From the NCBI GenBank assembly GCA_035248685.1, contig DATFHF010000022.1, positions 99,771 through 163,770 of the forward strand: a stretch of DNA of 64,000 nt, given 5' to 3'. The translations under genes were made by a program, and so were the position numbers. The notes under the pieces are model-generated. The model was not told the origin of the DNA and searched no databases. It worked only from the letters and a program-made list of their open reading frames with translations. Of the stretch, positions 7,903 through 15,342 are shown in pieces. How positions within the stretch are numbered: the first letter of the stretch is position 1; each line of letters opens with the position of its first letter. This DNA is from Jatrophihabitans_A sp035248685. GTDB lineage: Bacteria > Actinomycetota > Actinomycetes > Mycobacteriales > Jatrophihabitantaceae.

Positions 7903-8056
7903 CCATCAGGGAAACGCGGTCGCCTTGCTAGCGGCTAGCGGCAAGTTCAGCCTGGCACCTTCACCCAGCAGTATCACGTCGATTACGTGCGGGTCTGGGG
8001 CTCGTGACCACGATCGGTGCTTCAGCGGAGGTCCGGAAATTTGACTGCCGCCGATC

Positions 8057-8085
8057 TTGACTGGTTACCCGGGTAGGCGTAGGCC
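8057..8085 (+). promoter_or_regulatory. Candidate promoter of peptide gene 1
   Basis: TTGACT (8057-8062), 17 bp, TAGGCC (8080-8085). A second TTGACT lies at 8041-8046. The same -35 box and spacing occur before peptide gene 2, which supports it; the -10 box is poor. Confidence 0.4.
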
Positions 8086-8160
8086 TAGTCGTCGTCGGGC
8101 AAGGGCCTGCAAAGTACCCGGAATGCCCGCGACCATTACCAACCTGGATAGGAGACGCGC

Positions 8161-8355
8161 ATGAGCAGGTCGATCGGTCGGTTGGGTAGTGCGGTGCTGG
8201 AGTTGCTGCTGCCGTCGGCGCGTGCGCAGGCATGCACCCCGACCTACTGCGAGCACAGCGGCACCCGTCGCCGGTGTTGCAAGGGCTGCCCGAGTGGTGT
8301 GGTCTGCACGCCGTGGGTCACCGGTTCCTGCTCGGGCTACCACTGCCCGCAGTAA
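8161..8355 (+). CDS. Secreted 8-Cys peptide precursor 1, methylamine dehydrogenase light-chain-like
   Basis: 64 aa; AGGAG sits 8 nt before ATG 8161. The leader (residues 1-24) is short and basic with a hydrophobic core (MSRSIGRLGSAVLELLLP) and an Ala-x-Ala end (AQA), predicting cleavage before Cys25. The 40-aa mature part has Cys at 25, 30, 39, 40, 43, 49, 57 and 62, a basic RRR patch and one Trp (52) in PWVTGSC. Cys spacing, the WVxxSC context and the leader recall the tryptophan-tryptophylquinone subunit of methylamine dehydrogenase (from memory), but at under half its length. Followed by a paralogue and by MauD/MauE-like genes. Product probably a four-disulfide cationic secreted peptide. 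Confidence 0.72.
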   Translation: MSRSIGRLGSAVLELLLPSARAQACTPTYCEHSGTRRRCCKGCPSGVVCTPWVTGSCSGYHCPQ

Positions 8356-8433
8356 GCGGACGGCACCGGCTGACCGGACATGGCACCGACTGACCGGACA
8401 TCGGCCCACCCCAAAATTTGACGGCAGTTGACC

Positions 8434-8462
8434 TTGACTGTCCACCTGCGCAGGCGTAGTTC
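8434..8462 (+). promoter_or_regulatory. Candidate promoter of peptide gene 2
   Basis: TTGACT (8434-8439), 17 bp, TAGTTC (8457-8462), at the same place relative to the start codon as in unit 1. Two more TTGAC motifs lie just upstream (8418, 8428). Confidence 0.42.
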
Positions 8463-8531
8463 TAGTCGGGCAAGCAGTGCAAAGTATCTGGAAAGCCCGG
8501 GAATCATCGCCAACCTGGATAGGAGATGCTC

Positions 8532-8729
8532 ATGAGTAGGTCGATCAATCGGTTGGGTAGTGCGGTGCTGGAGTTGCTGCTGCCGTCGGCGCGGGCGCAG
8601 GCATGCACCCTGTCCTACTGCGAGCAGAGCGGCACCCGTCGCCGGTGTTGCAAGAACTGCCCAGGTGGCGTCATCGCTTGCCTGCCGTGGCAAACGGGTT
8701 CTTGCAAGAACTACAACTGCCCGAACTAA
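8532..8729 (+). CDS. Secreted 8-Cys peptide precursor 2, methylamine dehydrogenase light-chain-like
   Basis: 65 aa. ATG 8532 is chosen by alignment with the first copy; ATG 8526 adds two residues but sits on the AGGAG site. The leader differs from copy 1 only at residue 6 (Asn for Gly). Mature part: Cys at 25, 30, 39, 40, 43, 50, 58 and 63, Trp53 in PWQTGSC, net positive. Every Cys of copy 1 is kept while the loops vary (KGCPSGVVC against KNCPGGVIAC), as expected for a disulfide-knotted peptide under diversification. Lies 27 nt before the MauD-like gene in the same frame. Confidence 0.72.
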   Translation: MSRSINRLGSAVLELLLPSARAQACTLSYCEQSGTRRRCCKNCPGGVIACLPWQTGSCKNYNCPN

Positions 8730-8756
8730 CAGCATCGGCTAGCCCGGAGGTCGACC

Positions 8757-9320
8757 ATCGTCATCCTGTCCATCGCGCTGGTACTCGTCGCCATCATCGC
8801 GCTGTCCACCTTCGGACTGGTCCTGATCCTGGCGAGGCGCCTGCGGTCGGTCACCGAGCGAGTCAACATGTTCCTGCCGGCTTCGCCCGGAAGCCTGCCG
8901 CACCCCGGTACACCGGTCGCTCAGTTCACGGCAACCGCGACCGACGGCCGGTCGGTAAGCGAGACGGATTTCGCCGACAACACCAGGGTTTTCGCTCTCC
9001 TCAGCACCGGATGCGGCGATTGCGCCAAGGCGATCGCCGCATTCCGGGAGCACGGTCCTCGGCTCAGCCCACCACCCATCGTCGGGGTGGTCGGCCCTGC
9101 CGATGACCGGGCGCCGATGGTGGCTGAGCTCGCCGGCCACGCGATCGTGTTGGAGGAAGAGGACCTGGGACCGATCGCCGCCGCCTTCGAGATCAGTGAG
9201 TTCCCGTCGGTATTGCTAATCCGGGACGGCTATATCCAGCAGGCTGATCACACACTGGCACCGATCCTGGCCACGCTCGATTCGGCATCCGTGCCGGCTT
9301 CGGCCGGCCAGTCGCACTGA
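8757..9320 (+). CDS. MauD/TlpA-like membrane-anchored thioredoxin
   Basis: About 187 aa if started at ATC 8757; ATG 8868 would remove the N-terminal membrane anchor. GGAGG (8746-8750) is 6 nt before ATC 8757, and no ATG, GTG or TTG exists in frame between the peptide stop (8729) and 8868. Residues 1-26 are a transmembrane helix (IALVLVAIIALSTFGLVLIL). The thioredoxin-like domain follows with CGDC (residues 86-89) and the cis-proline segment EFPSVLLI. MauD supplies disulfide exchange for the Cys-rich light chain of methylamine dehydrogenase; here the likely clients are the two peptides just upstream. Confidence 0.78.
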   Translation: MVILSIALVLVAIIALSTFGLVLILARRLRSVTERVNMFLPASPGSLPHPGTPVAQFTATATDGRSVSETDFADNTRVFALLSTGCGDCAKAIAAFREHGPRLSPPPIVGVVGPADDRAPMVAELAGHAIVLEEEDLGPIAAAFEISEFPSVLLIRDGYIQQADHTLAPILATLDSASVPASAGQSH

Positions 9321-9326
9321 CCTGAG

Positions 9327-11177
9327 GTGCCGGTCGACCGGCTCAGCTACCGCGCCATGCCGCGCCAGATCGGTGCCGCACTGCGGCTCGGCTGGGAGGC
9401 AGCTCGGGCACAGCTGCTTGCCGTGGTCTGCCTCGCCGTCGTCGGTGGCGTGGTCCCGGTGCTGGCCGCCTGGTCGCTCCGGCTGTTGCTGGACAGCCTG
9501 GTAGAGCAACACGTTCCGCAGCTGACGGTGACGCTGGCGGTCGCCGGCATCGTGCTCTGCGGCCTGGTCACGGTGGCCGCTCGGGCCGCCGAGGGTTACC
9601 TACAGACCGCGATGCACCGCGCCATCCGGACCGTGGTGGAGGTGCGGCTGTTCCGCGCCATCCATGCCGTGGATGGGCTGGCGAGCTTCGAGGAGTCGGC
9701 GAAGCTGGACCAGATCCGGTTGGCCGAACAAGCCGGTGAGTCCGCTCCGCAAGGTGTCATCGGCTCGGGGCTGGCATTGGTCCAGGCCGGGGTCACCGCG
9801 ATCGGGTTCGTTGCCGCGATCCTGGTGTTGTACCCATGGCTGGTGCTGGTGGTGGCCGCCGCCGCGGTGCCGACCTGCCTGCTGCAGCTGCGAGTCGCCA
9901 AGCTGCGCGCGGACGTGGTCATCGACACCTCGATGTACCACCGGCGACTGATCTTCTACCGCTACTTGGCCACCGACGTCCGGGCCGCGAAGGAGATTCG
10001 GCTGTTCGGCTTGGGGGAATTCTTCATCGGTCGGATGCTGCGCGATCTGGGACGGTCCAACCAGGCCGAGGCCAGGGTGGAGCGGACCGCGGCCGGTATC
10101 GAGCTGCTGATCGGGGTGATCTCCGGCCTGGTCACCCTGTGCGGCGCCTCGGCGGCCGCCTACCTGGCCAGCCGACACCGGCTCACCATCGGGGATGTCA
10201 CCGTCTTGCTGGCCGCCATGGTGGCCTTGCAGGCGGTGGTCGGCGAGGTTACCGAGAATGCCTCGATCGGCTACCGCAGCCTGCTGTTGTTCAGCCAGTA
10301 TCTTGCTATCGCTGAGGCGCAACCGGCGGCGGCTACCGCCGCGGCAGGCGTCCTCAACCCGCTGACCGATTGCATCGAGTTCGACGATGTCTGGTTCCGC
10401 TATTCGGACGGATTGCCCTGGGTGTTGCGCGGGGTCTCCTGCCGGTTGCCGGCCGGTCAGGCGATCGGACTGGTCGGCCTCAACGGGGCAGGCAAGACCA
10501 CCATGATCAAGCTGCTGTGTCGGCTGTACGAGCCGGTGCGCGGTTGCATCCGCTGGGACGGCGTCGACATCAGCACCATCGAGCCCGGCCTGCTCCGACG
10601 CCGGATCAGCGCGGTGTTCCAGGACTTCATGGCCTATGACTTCACCGCGGCCGACAACATCGCGGTTGGTTCGCTGGATGCCGTCGGTGACGAGGCCCGC
10701 ATTCGCCAAGCTGCCGAACTGGCCGGGGTTGATGACACCGTCCAACGCCTGCCGCGTGGCTATCAGACAATGCTGAGCCGGATCTTCCCGCCTGAGGAAG
10801 GCGGTTCCGGCGCGACGCTGTCCGGTGGGGAGTGGCAGCGGCTGGCGTTGGCCCGGGCCTTCCTGCGCCAGGACGCCAACATCCTCATCCTGGACGAGCC
10901 CAGTTCCGGCCTGGATGCCCAGGTCGAATACGGGTTGCAGCAGAGCCTGGGCGGCTTCCGCGCCGGCCGGCTGACTCTGCTCATCTCGCACCGGCTCAGC
11001 GCTATGAACTCCGCCGACCTGATCCTGGTGCTGGACGACGGCCAGATCAGCGAACGCGGCACCCCCACGGACTTGACCGCCAGCGGCGGCAAGTACGCCC
11101 GGCTGTTCGCGTTGCAGGCCGAGGGCTACCGGCTGCCGGCCCCGCCGGTTACCGGCTCGTCCCGCCCGGATGCCTGA
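9327..11177 (+). CDS. ABC exporter, fused permease and ATPase
   Basis: 616 aa from GTG 9327 (6 nt after the MauD-like stop; ATG 9357 is possible). Six-helix exporter domain over roughly residues 25-330, then the ATPase with Walker A GLNGAGKTT (about 386), signature LSGGEWQRLALARA (about 497), Walker B ILILDEPSSGLD (about 520) and H-loop LLISHRLSA. There is no N-terminal C39 peptidase, so it does not cut double-glycine leaders itself. Its place between the thioredoxin and a signal peptidase gene suggests export of the Cys-rich peptides or of a processing by-product. Confidence 0.88.
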   Translation: MPVDRLSYRAMPRQIGAALRLGWEAARAQLLAVVCLAVVGGVVPVLAAWSLRLLLDSLVEQHVPQLTVTLAVAGIVLCGLVTVAARAAEGYLQTAMHRAIRTVVEVRLFRAIHAVDGLASFEESAKLDQIRLAEQAGESAPQGVIGSGLALVQAGVTAIGFVAAILVLYPWLVLVVAAAAVPTCLLQLRVAKLRADVVIDTSMYHRRLIFYRYLATDVRAAKEIRLFGLGEFFIGRMLRDLGRSNQAEARVERTAAGIELLIGVISGLVTLCGASAAAYLASRHRLTIGDVTVLLAAMVALQAVVGEVTENASIGYRSLLLFSQYLAIAEAQPAAATAAAGVLNPLTDCIEFDDVWFRYSDGLPWVLRGVSCRLPAGQAIGLVGLNGAGKTTMIKLLCRLYEPVRGCIRWDGVDISTIEPGLLRRRISAVFQDFMAYDFTAADNIAVGSLDAVGDEARIRQAAELAGVDDTVQRLPRGYQTMLSRIFPPEEGGSGATLSGGEWQRLALARAFLRQDANILILDEPSSGLDAQVEYGLQQSLGGFRAGRLTLLISHRLSAMNSADLILVLDDGQISERGTPTDLTASGGKYARLFALQAEGYRLPAPPVTGSSRPDA

Positions 11178-11194
11178 CCGTAGGGTTCGGTGTC

Positions 11195-11641
11195 ATGCAA
11201 CGACGGCTCGCCCTACTCGGCCTGCTGGCCGGTACGGTCGGGCTGGGGACGGCGCGGGCGACCCTGCTGGTCATCACGATCGATGGCGACAGCATGAGCC
11301 CGAGCTATCAAGCCGGTGATGCCGTGCTCGTCGTTCGCCGGCGGGCCGGTGGCGCCGTCCGGCGAGGGGACGTGGTGGTCTGCCGTCTGCCCACCGGCGT
11401 GCCCGGCCCGAGCGGATATCTGGTCAAGCGGGTCGCGGCGGTGGCCGGTGACGCCTTCGAAGGCGAGAGGCCGGTACCTGCCGGACAGGTTTACCTGTGC
11501 GGCGACAACCCGCGCAGTTACGACTCCCGCACGTTCGGCACTATCCCTGTCGACAACGTGATCGGCCGGGTGATCGGCCAGCTGACGCGTCGTCCCGGCG
11601 GCTGGCTGCCGCGGGTCAGGACCGCGCGATGCAGTACCTAG
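11195..11641 (+). CDS. S26 family signal peptidase (type I-like)
   Basis: 148 aa. N-terminal membrane helix (LALLGLLAGTVGLGTA), catalytic Ser33 in DGDSMSPSYQAGD, catalytic Lys78 in YLVKRVAAVAGD, and box E CGDNPRSYDSRTFG at about 102-115. The Ser/Lys dyad is intact. It is shorter than the housekeeping signal peptidase and has one membrane span, as in pathway-dedicated S26 enzymes. The peptide leaders end in AQA, a fitting cleavage site. TAGGGT (11181-11186) 8 nt before the ATG could be an internal leaderless promoter. Its 3' end overlaps the MauE-like gene by 13 nt. Confidence 0.85.
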   Translation: MQRRLALLGLLAGTVGLGTARATLLVITIDGDSMSPSYQAGDAVLVVRRRAGGAVRRGDVVVCRLPTGVPGPSGYLVKRVAAVAGDAFEGERPVPAGQVYLCGDNPRSYDSRTFGTIPVDNVIGRVIGQLTRRPGGWLPRVRTARCST

Positions 11642-12150
11642 CGATTGCCTGCCGGGCGGCCATCGCGGTGGTGTTCGCCTTAGCCGTGGGCGGCAAACTC
11701 GTCGGCCGCGGCGCCTTCGCTGAATTCGTCGGCTCGGTGGCCGCGCTGAAGCTGGTCCGTCCGGGACTAGCCAGGATCACCGCGGCGGCGACCGTTGCCG
11801 CGGAATTCAGCACCGTGGTGCTCGTCCTGCTGCCCGCAGCGGCCAGCGCAATGGCGGGCTGCGCGCTCGGCGCCGGGTTGACTCTGGCATTCGCGGTCAC
11901 GATCGTGCGCAACCTGCGTACCGGCAACCGAACGCCGTGTCGTTGCTTCGGCAGATCCAGCGTGCCGCTCGGTGGCCGCCATCTCGTCCGCAACACCATC
12001 CTGCTCCTGGTCTGCCTGGCTGGCTTAATCCTGTCGGCGAGCGGTGGCGAAATCCGGCTGGCCGCCGGCTCGGTCGCGGTCCTGGGCGGCCTATTCGTCG
12101 GTCTGGTCATCGCCGGCTTCGACAGCATCGCCGAACTGCTTGCCGGATAG
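11629..12150 (+). CDS. MauE-like (VKOR/DoxX-related) membrane redox protein
   Basis: 173 aa from ATG 11629, inside the end of the signal peptidase gene. Four to five membrane helices. The CxC motif with its usual surroundings, TPCRCFG, is at residues 103-108 (Cys104, Cys106), after the third helix. MauE is required with MauD for correct disulfides in methylamine dehydrogenase light chain and probably passes electrons between the membrane and the thioredoxin. Presence of both with two 8-Cys peptides makes an oxidative folding module the likely role. Confidence 0.82.
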   Translation: MQYLAIACRAAIAVVFALAVGGKLVGRGAFAEFVGSVAALKLVRPGLARITAAATVAAEFSTVVLVLLPAAASAMAGCALGAGLTLAFAVTIVRNLRTGNRTPCRCFGRSSVPLGGRHLVRNTILLLVCLAGLILSASGGEIRLAAGSVAVLGGLFVGLVIAGFDSIAELLAG

Positions 12151-12170
12151 CGGTCGGAGGAGAAAGGGCC

Positions 12171-12263
12171 GTGCCTATTTCCCAGGCCTTGGCTGAACAG
12201 AAACCCGCGATTAGCTGTAGCGGTAGCGGGCTTGAAGGATCACGAGGTCGTCGCCGTCGATGA
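12171..12263 (+). CDS. Possible 30-aa ORF at the end of the peptide operon
   Basis: GTG 12171 has a very good site, GGAGGAG (12156-12162), 8 nt upstream and is 21 nt after the MauE-like stop. The product (MPISQALAEQKPAISCSGSG then Arg-rich) resembles nothing I know. Its 3' half overlaps, antisense, the remnant of a YoeB-like toxin, so the original gene may have been cut short by that insertion. Low confidence. Confidence 0.25.
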   Translation: MPISQALAEQKPAISCSGSGLEGSRGRRRR

Positions 12264-12350
12264 GCCGGTTGATACGTTTGACATTGTTCCGGTCGGCGGT
12301 GAGCCAATAGGTGTAGTCGGCCCAGCCGTGTGGGGTGAAACGACTCGCAT
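12211..12350 (-). pseudogene. YoeB-like toxin remnant (internally deleted and frameshifted)
   Basis: On the minus strand the frame reads RFTPHGWADYTYWLTADRNN, VKRINRLIDG, then DDLVILQARYRYS and TAA at 12211-12213. The first part is the N-terminus and the last part the C-terminus of the YoeB/Txe mRNA interferase; about 40 codons between, including the catalytic core, are missing. The ATG at 12348-12350 is one base out of frame with this reading. No YefM antitoxin is recognisable beyond it. Confidence 0.65.
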
Positions 12351-12403
12351 ATTCCTATCCCGAGGTCTCATCGGCGATACGGCCGGAGCATCGGAGGCTG
12401 CTG

Positions 12404-14380
12404 GTGGATTCACCGAAGGTGACCGTGCTGAACGGCAGCACGTTCATGGTCAGCGATCAGCGCGGAGACGTGGATGCCCGTCCTGAGCAGCCGGAAGGCT
12501 TCTTCTACCGGGACATGCGTCACCTGTCGACCTGGCAACTGCGCTGGGACGGGCGCGCCCTGGATCAGCTGTCAACTCAGCTGGACGAGGATGGCTCGGC
12601 GGTGTTCTTCCTATTTCTACCCACCGGCACGGTGCACGCCAGCCCAACCGCGTCGGTGATCCGGCGGCGAAGCGTGGGCGCCGGCCTGCGCGAAGAGATC
12701 ACCGTACGCAATCACGACAGTCACGAGCTGGTGGTCGAACTGGCCATGGTGTTCGGCGCCGACTTCGCCGACATCTTTGAGGTCAAGGACCGGCTGGCCA
12801 AGGTCGGTGAAACGTTCACCACCACCGGTGCCGAGCAAGCCGTGCTGCACTACCGGCGCGCCGACTTCGCTCGGCAGACCACGATCAGCGCACCCGGCGC
12901 GGTGCTCGCGGCCGGCTCGTTGTCCTTTCCAGTTACCGTCCCGGCGGGTGAGTCGTGGCAGACCGTGCTCACCGTCGAGGTGGCCGAAGCTGGGTCGGTG
13001 ACACCACGCCCGGCCAGCAGTCCGCCGCCCGACCCGGCCGGCTGGGTGGAGCGGGCGCCGGTGCTGGACTGCGACTGGGACGACTTGCGGCGGGTGTATG
13101 CCCGCAGCATTCGGGATCTGGCCGCGCTGCGCTTCTATCCATCAGACAGCACGGCGGCGCTGCCGGCGGCCGGCCTGCCGTGGTTCATGGCGCTGTTCGG
13201 CCGGGACAGCATCATCACCAGTTACCAGGCGCTGCCGTTCCTCCCCGAATTGGCCGCCACCACCTTGCTGGCGCTGGCCGCTCGCCAGGCCACCAGCCAC
13301 GACGACTTCCGGGACGCCGAACCCGGCAAGATCCTGCATGAACTGCGCTTCGGCGAGCTTGTTCACTTCGGGCAGCGTCCGCATTCGCCCTACTACGGCA
13401 GCGCCGATTCAACCGCACTGTTCTTGATCCTGCTCGATGAGTACGAGTACTGGACCGGCGACCGGGAGCTGGTGCGGCAGCTCGAACAGCCCGCGCGGGC
13501 CGCACTGAACTGGCTGGCCGAGGACGGCGACCTGGACGGTGACGGTTACCAGGAATACCGCCGACGCAATCTGGACACCGGCCTGGAAAACCAGTGCTGG
13601 AAGGATTCCCCGAATGCGGTCGTACATCCGGATGGCACGCTCGCTGTTCTGCCCAGGGCAACCTGTGAGTTGCAGGGTTACGCCTACGATGCCCAGCGGC
13701 GGGCGGCCCGACTGGCCCGTGAGGTGTGGGCCGACCGGTCGCTGGCCGAACGGTTGGAGCGAGCCGCGGCCGAATTGAAACACCGGTTCAACCACGACTT
13801 CTGGTTGGCGGACGAGCAGTACTTTGCGCTGGCCCTGGACGGGGACAAGCGGCCGGTTCGAACGGTGACCTCCAATCCCGGCCACCTGTTGTGGTCGGGC
13901 ATCGTCGATGACGACAGGGCCGCGGCGATGGCAGCCAAGCTGTTGGGCGAAGAACTGTTCTCCGGTTGGGGAGTCCGGACGTTGGCCACCGGCCAGGGCG
14001 CGTTCAACCCGCTGTCGTACCACAACGGCAGCGTCTGGCCGCATGACAACGCCCTCATTGCGGCCGGCCTGGCCCGCTACGGCCGGCGCGAGGACGCCGG
14101 CCGGATTGCCCGGGCCACCCTGGAGGCGGCCGGCGCATTCGATTACCGGCTGCCGGAGGTATTTGCCGGCTACCCACGCGACGAGGCCGAGTTGCCGGTG
14201 GCCTATCCGACTGCCTGTTCGCCGCAGGCTTGGGCAGCCGGTACTCCGTTGCTGCTGCTGCGGATCCTGCTTGATCTGCAACCCGGCAGCGACCGGGCCG
14301 AGACCGATCCGGGGCTGCCGCAGCCGGTTGGTCGGATCAGCATGCATAACCTCCCTACCAGTTGGACGGCCGGCGGCTGA
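12404..14380 (+). CDS. Glycogen debranching-type glucosidase (GDE N-terminal plus (alpha/alpha)6 domain)
   Basis: 658 aa. GTG 12404 is chosen for GGAGG (12393-12397) 6 nt upstream and because the protein then opens with the family's VTVLNGSTFMVSDQRGDV; GTG 12335 is further up and lies in the toxin remnant. The N-terminal beta domain (about 1-215) is followed by an (alpha/alpha)6 barrel with GLPWFMALFGRDSIITSYQ (about 255-275), DLDGDGYQEYRRR and NPLSYHNGSVWPHDNALI. Family members hydrolyse alpha-1,6 or related glucosidic bonds in glycogen-like or trehalose/sucrose-type substrates. It stands alone, and the substrate is not fixed by sequence. Confidence 0.85.
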   Translation: MDSPKVTVLNGSTFMVSDQRGDVDARPEQPEGFFYRDMRHLSTWQLRWDGRALDQLSTQLDEDGSAVFFLFLPTGTVHASPTASVIRRRSVGAGLREEITVRNHDSHELVVELAMVFGADFADIFEVKDRLAKVGETFTTTGAEQAVLHYRRADFARQTTISAPGAVLAAGSLSFPVTVPAGESWQTVLTVEVAEAGSVTPRPASSPPPDPAGWVERAPVLDCDWDDLRRVYARSIRDLAALRFYPSDSTAALPAAGLPWFMALFGRDSIITSYQALPFLPELAATTLLALAARQATSHDDFRDAEPGKILHELRFGELVHFGQRPHSPYYGSADSTALFLILLDEYEYWTGDRELVRQLEQPARAALNWLAEDGDLDGDGYQEYRRRNLDTGLENQCWKDSPNAVVHPDGTLAVLPRATCELQGYAYDAQRRAARLAREVWADRSLAERLERAAAELKHRFNHDFWLADEQYFALALDGDKRPVRTVTSNPGHLLWSGIVDDDRAAAMAAKLLGEELFSGWGVRTLATGQGAFNPLSYHNGSVWPHDNALIAAGLARYGRREDAGRIARATLEAAGAFDYRLPEVFAGYPRDEAELPVAYPTACSPQAWAAGTPLLLLRILLDLQPGSDRAETDPGLPQPVGRISMHNLPTSWTAGG

Positions 14381-14561
14381 TCGAGATTGTGCTGTGAACA
14401 TGGGCGTAAGCCTCCAGCTAACCGAACCTCATGCCCAGTCGCGGCTAGCAACGAGTGCCGCAATAAGCGCAATATCAGTCCTGGACGGCGGCCGAGCGGC
14501 GTGTCATCCTGGCCGTGATTTTGGCCATCGGGGGTAAGCCCATCAAGTGAGGTGACGTCGA

Positions 14562-15338
14562 GTGCGCACCCAGACCAACCCGCTCCGGACACCGCTCGGC
14601 GCCGTCGCCATCGAGTATCGCGGCTATGTCGGGCGAAAGCTTGAGGCGCTGATCGGGCAGCTAGCCAGGTTGCGAACATCGGTGGCAGCGGGCAACCGAA
14701 CGGTCGCCCAGCAGCGCTGGCTGACCGCGCAGTGCACCTGGCAGCAACTCGGCGCAGCGGCCGACAGCTTCGGTGCCGCTAGTACGGCGATCAATGGGCT
14801 GGCCCACGGGTTGCCACGCGGTGTGGCCGATCCGGCTTTCACCGGATTGCATCGGATCGAGTACGGCCTGTTCGGCGACGAAAGCCTGCCCCGGGTGCTC
14901 GGCTTCGTCACGAAGCTGACCGATGCCGTGGCCGATCTGCGCGCCGGCTTGGACAAGCTCGAGATCGACCCTGCCGACCTGCCGGGCAGTTGCCACGAAA
15001 TGCTCGAGGATGCGTTGCGCGATCATCTGTCCGGGCAGGACGACTACGGCTCGGGGATGGCCTACGCGCTCACTTCTGCCGACGTGCTCGGCACCCGGGC
15101 ACTACTCGACCAACTCAAGTCGCTGCTGTCGGCCGTCGAATCCGGGCGCGGCGTCTACGACCAGTCCGTGGCGGCGCTGGACATTCTCGATGCGGCACTG
15201 ATTCACAGCAAGGTGCGCGGCGACTGGCCGGATTACCGCACGCTGTCCAAGCATCAGCGCCAGCCGATCGACGGGGCGATCGGCGGCGCGCTCGAGGTGC
15301 TGTACCTGGTGCCGGTCGTCCTCGAGGAGGTGAGCTGA
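14562..15338 (+). CDS. efeO: EfeO-like M75 (imelysin-like) iron-uptake protein
   Basis: 258 aa from GTG 14562 with GAGGTGA upstream. The helical M75 domain carries the metal site motif HRIEYGLFG (family GxHxxE) and the closing helix (IGGALEVLYLVP). EfeO binds ferric iron in the periplasm or cell wall and works with EfeB and the permease EfeU. Two oddities: there is no signal peptide, lipobox or cupredoxin domain at the N-terminus, and no EfeU gene is next to it. efeB follows after 4 nt. Confidence 0.82.
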   Translation: MRTQTNPLRTPLGAVAIEYRGYVGRKLEALIGQLARLRTSVAAGNRTVAQQRWLTAQCTWQQLGAAADSFGAASTAINGLAHGLPRGVADPAFTGLHRIEYGLFGDESLPRVLGFVTKLTDAVADLRAGLDKLEIDPADLPGSCHEMLEDALRDHLSGQDDYGSGMAYALTSADVLGTRALLDQLKSLLSAVESGRGVYDQSVAALDILDAALIHSKVRGDWPDYRTLSKHQRQPIDGAIGGALEVLYLVPVVLEEVS

Positions 15339-15342
15339 GCCG

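Larger units (their letters stand above)
8041..8729 (+). repeat. Tandem duplication of peptide gene with its promoter and leader
   Basis: Unit 1 (about 8041-8355) and unit 2 (about 8418-8729) are parallel copies. They share the TTGACT promoter-like boxes, the CAAAGTA...CCTGGATAGGAG leader, and about 85 nearly identical bases from the start codon through the signal part (8161-8248 and 8532-8619). The 3' halves, coding the Cys-rich mature peptides, differ more. Offset is 371 bp at the start codons. Confidence 0.85.

Noticed and set aside
8161..8729. The Cys-rich peptides as lasso, lanthipeptide or sactipeptide precursors
   Set aside because: No LanM, radical SAM, lasso cyclase or double-glycine leader is present; the Ala-x-Ala leader end and MauD/MauE neighbours fit disulfide-rich secretion better.
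9600..10991. 463-codon open frame on the minus strand
   Set aside because: Exactly antisense to the ABC exporter, whose motifs are clear. The translation is Gln/Gly/Arg-rich with no family pattern, the usual mirror frame in GC-rich DNA.
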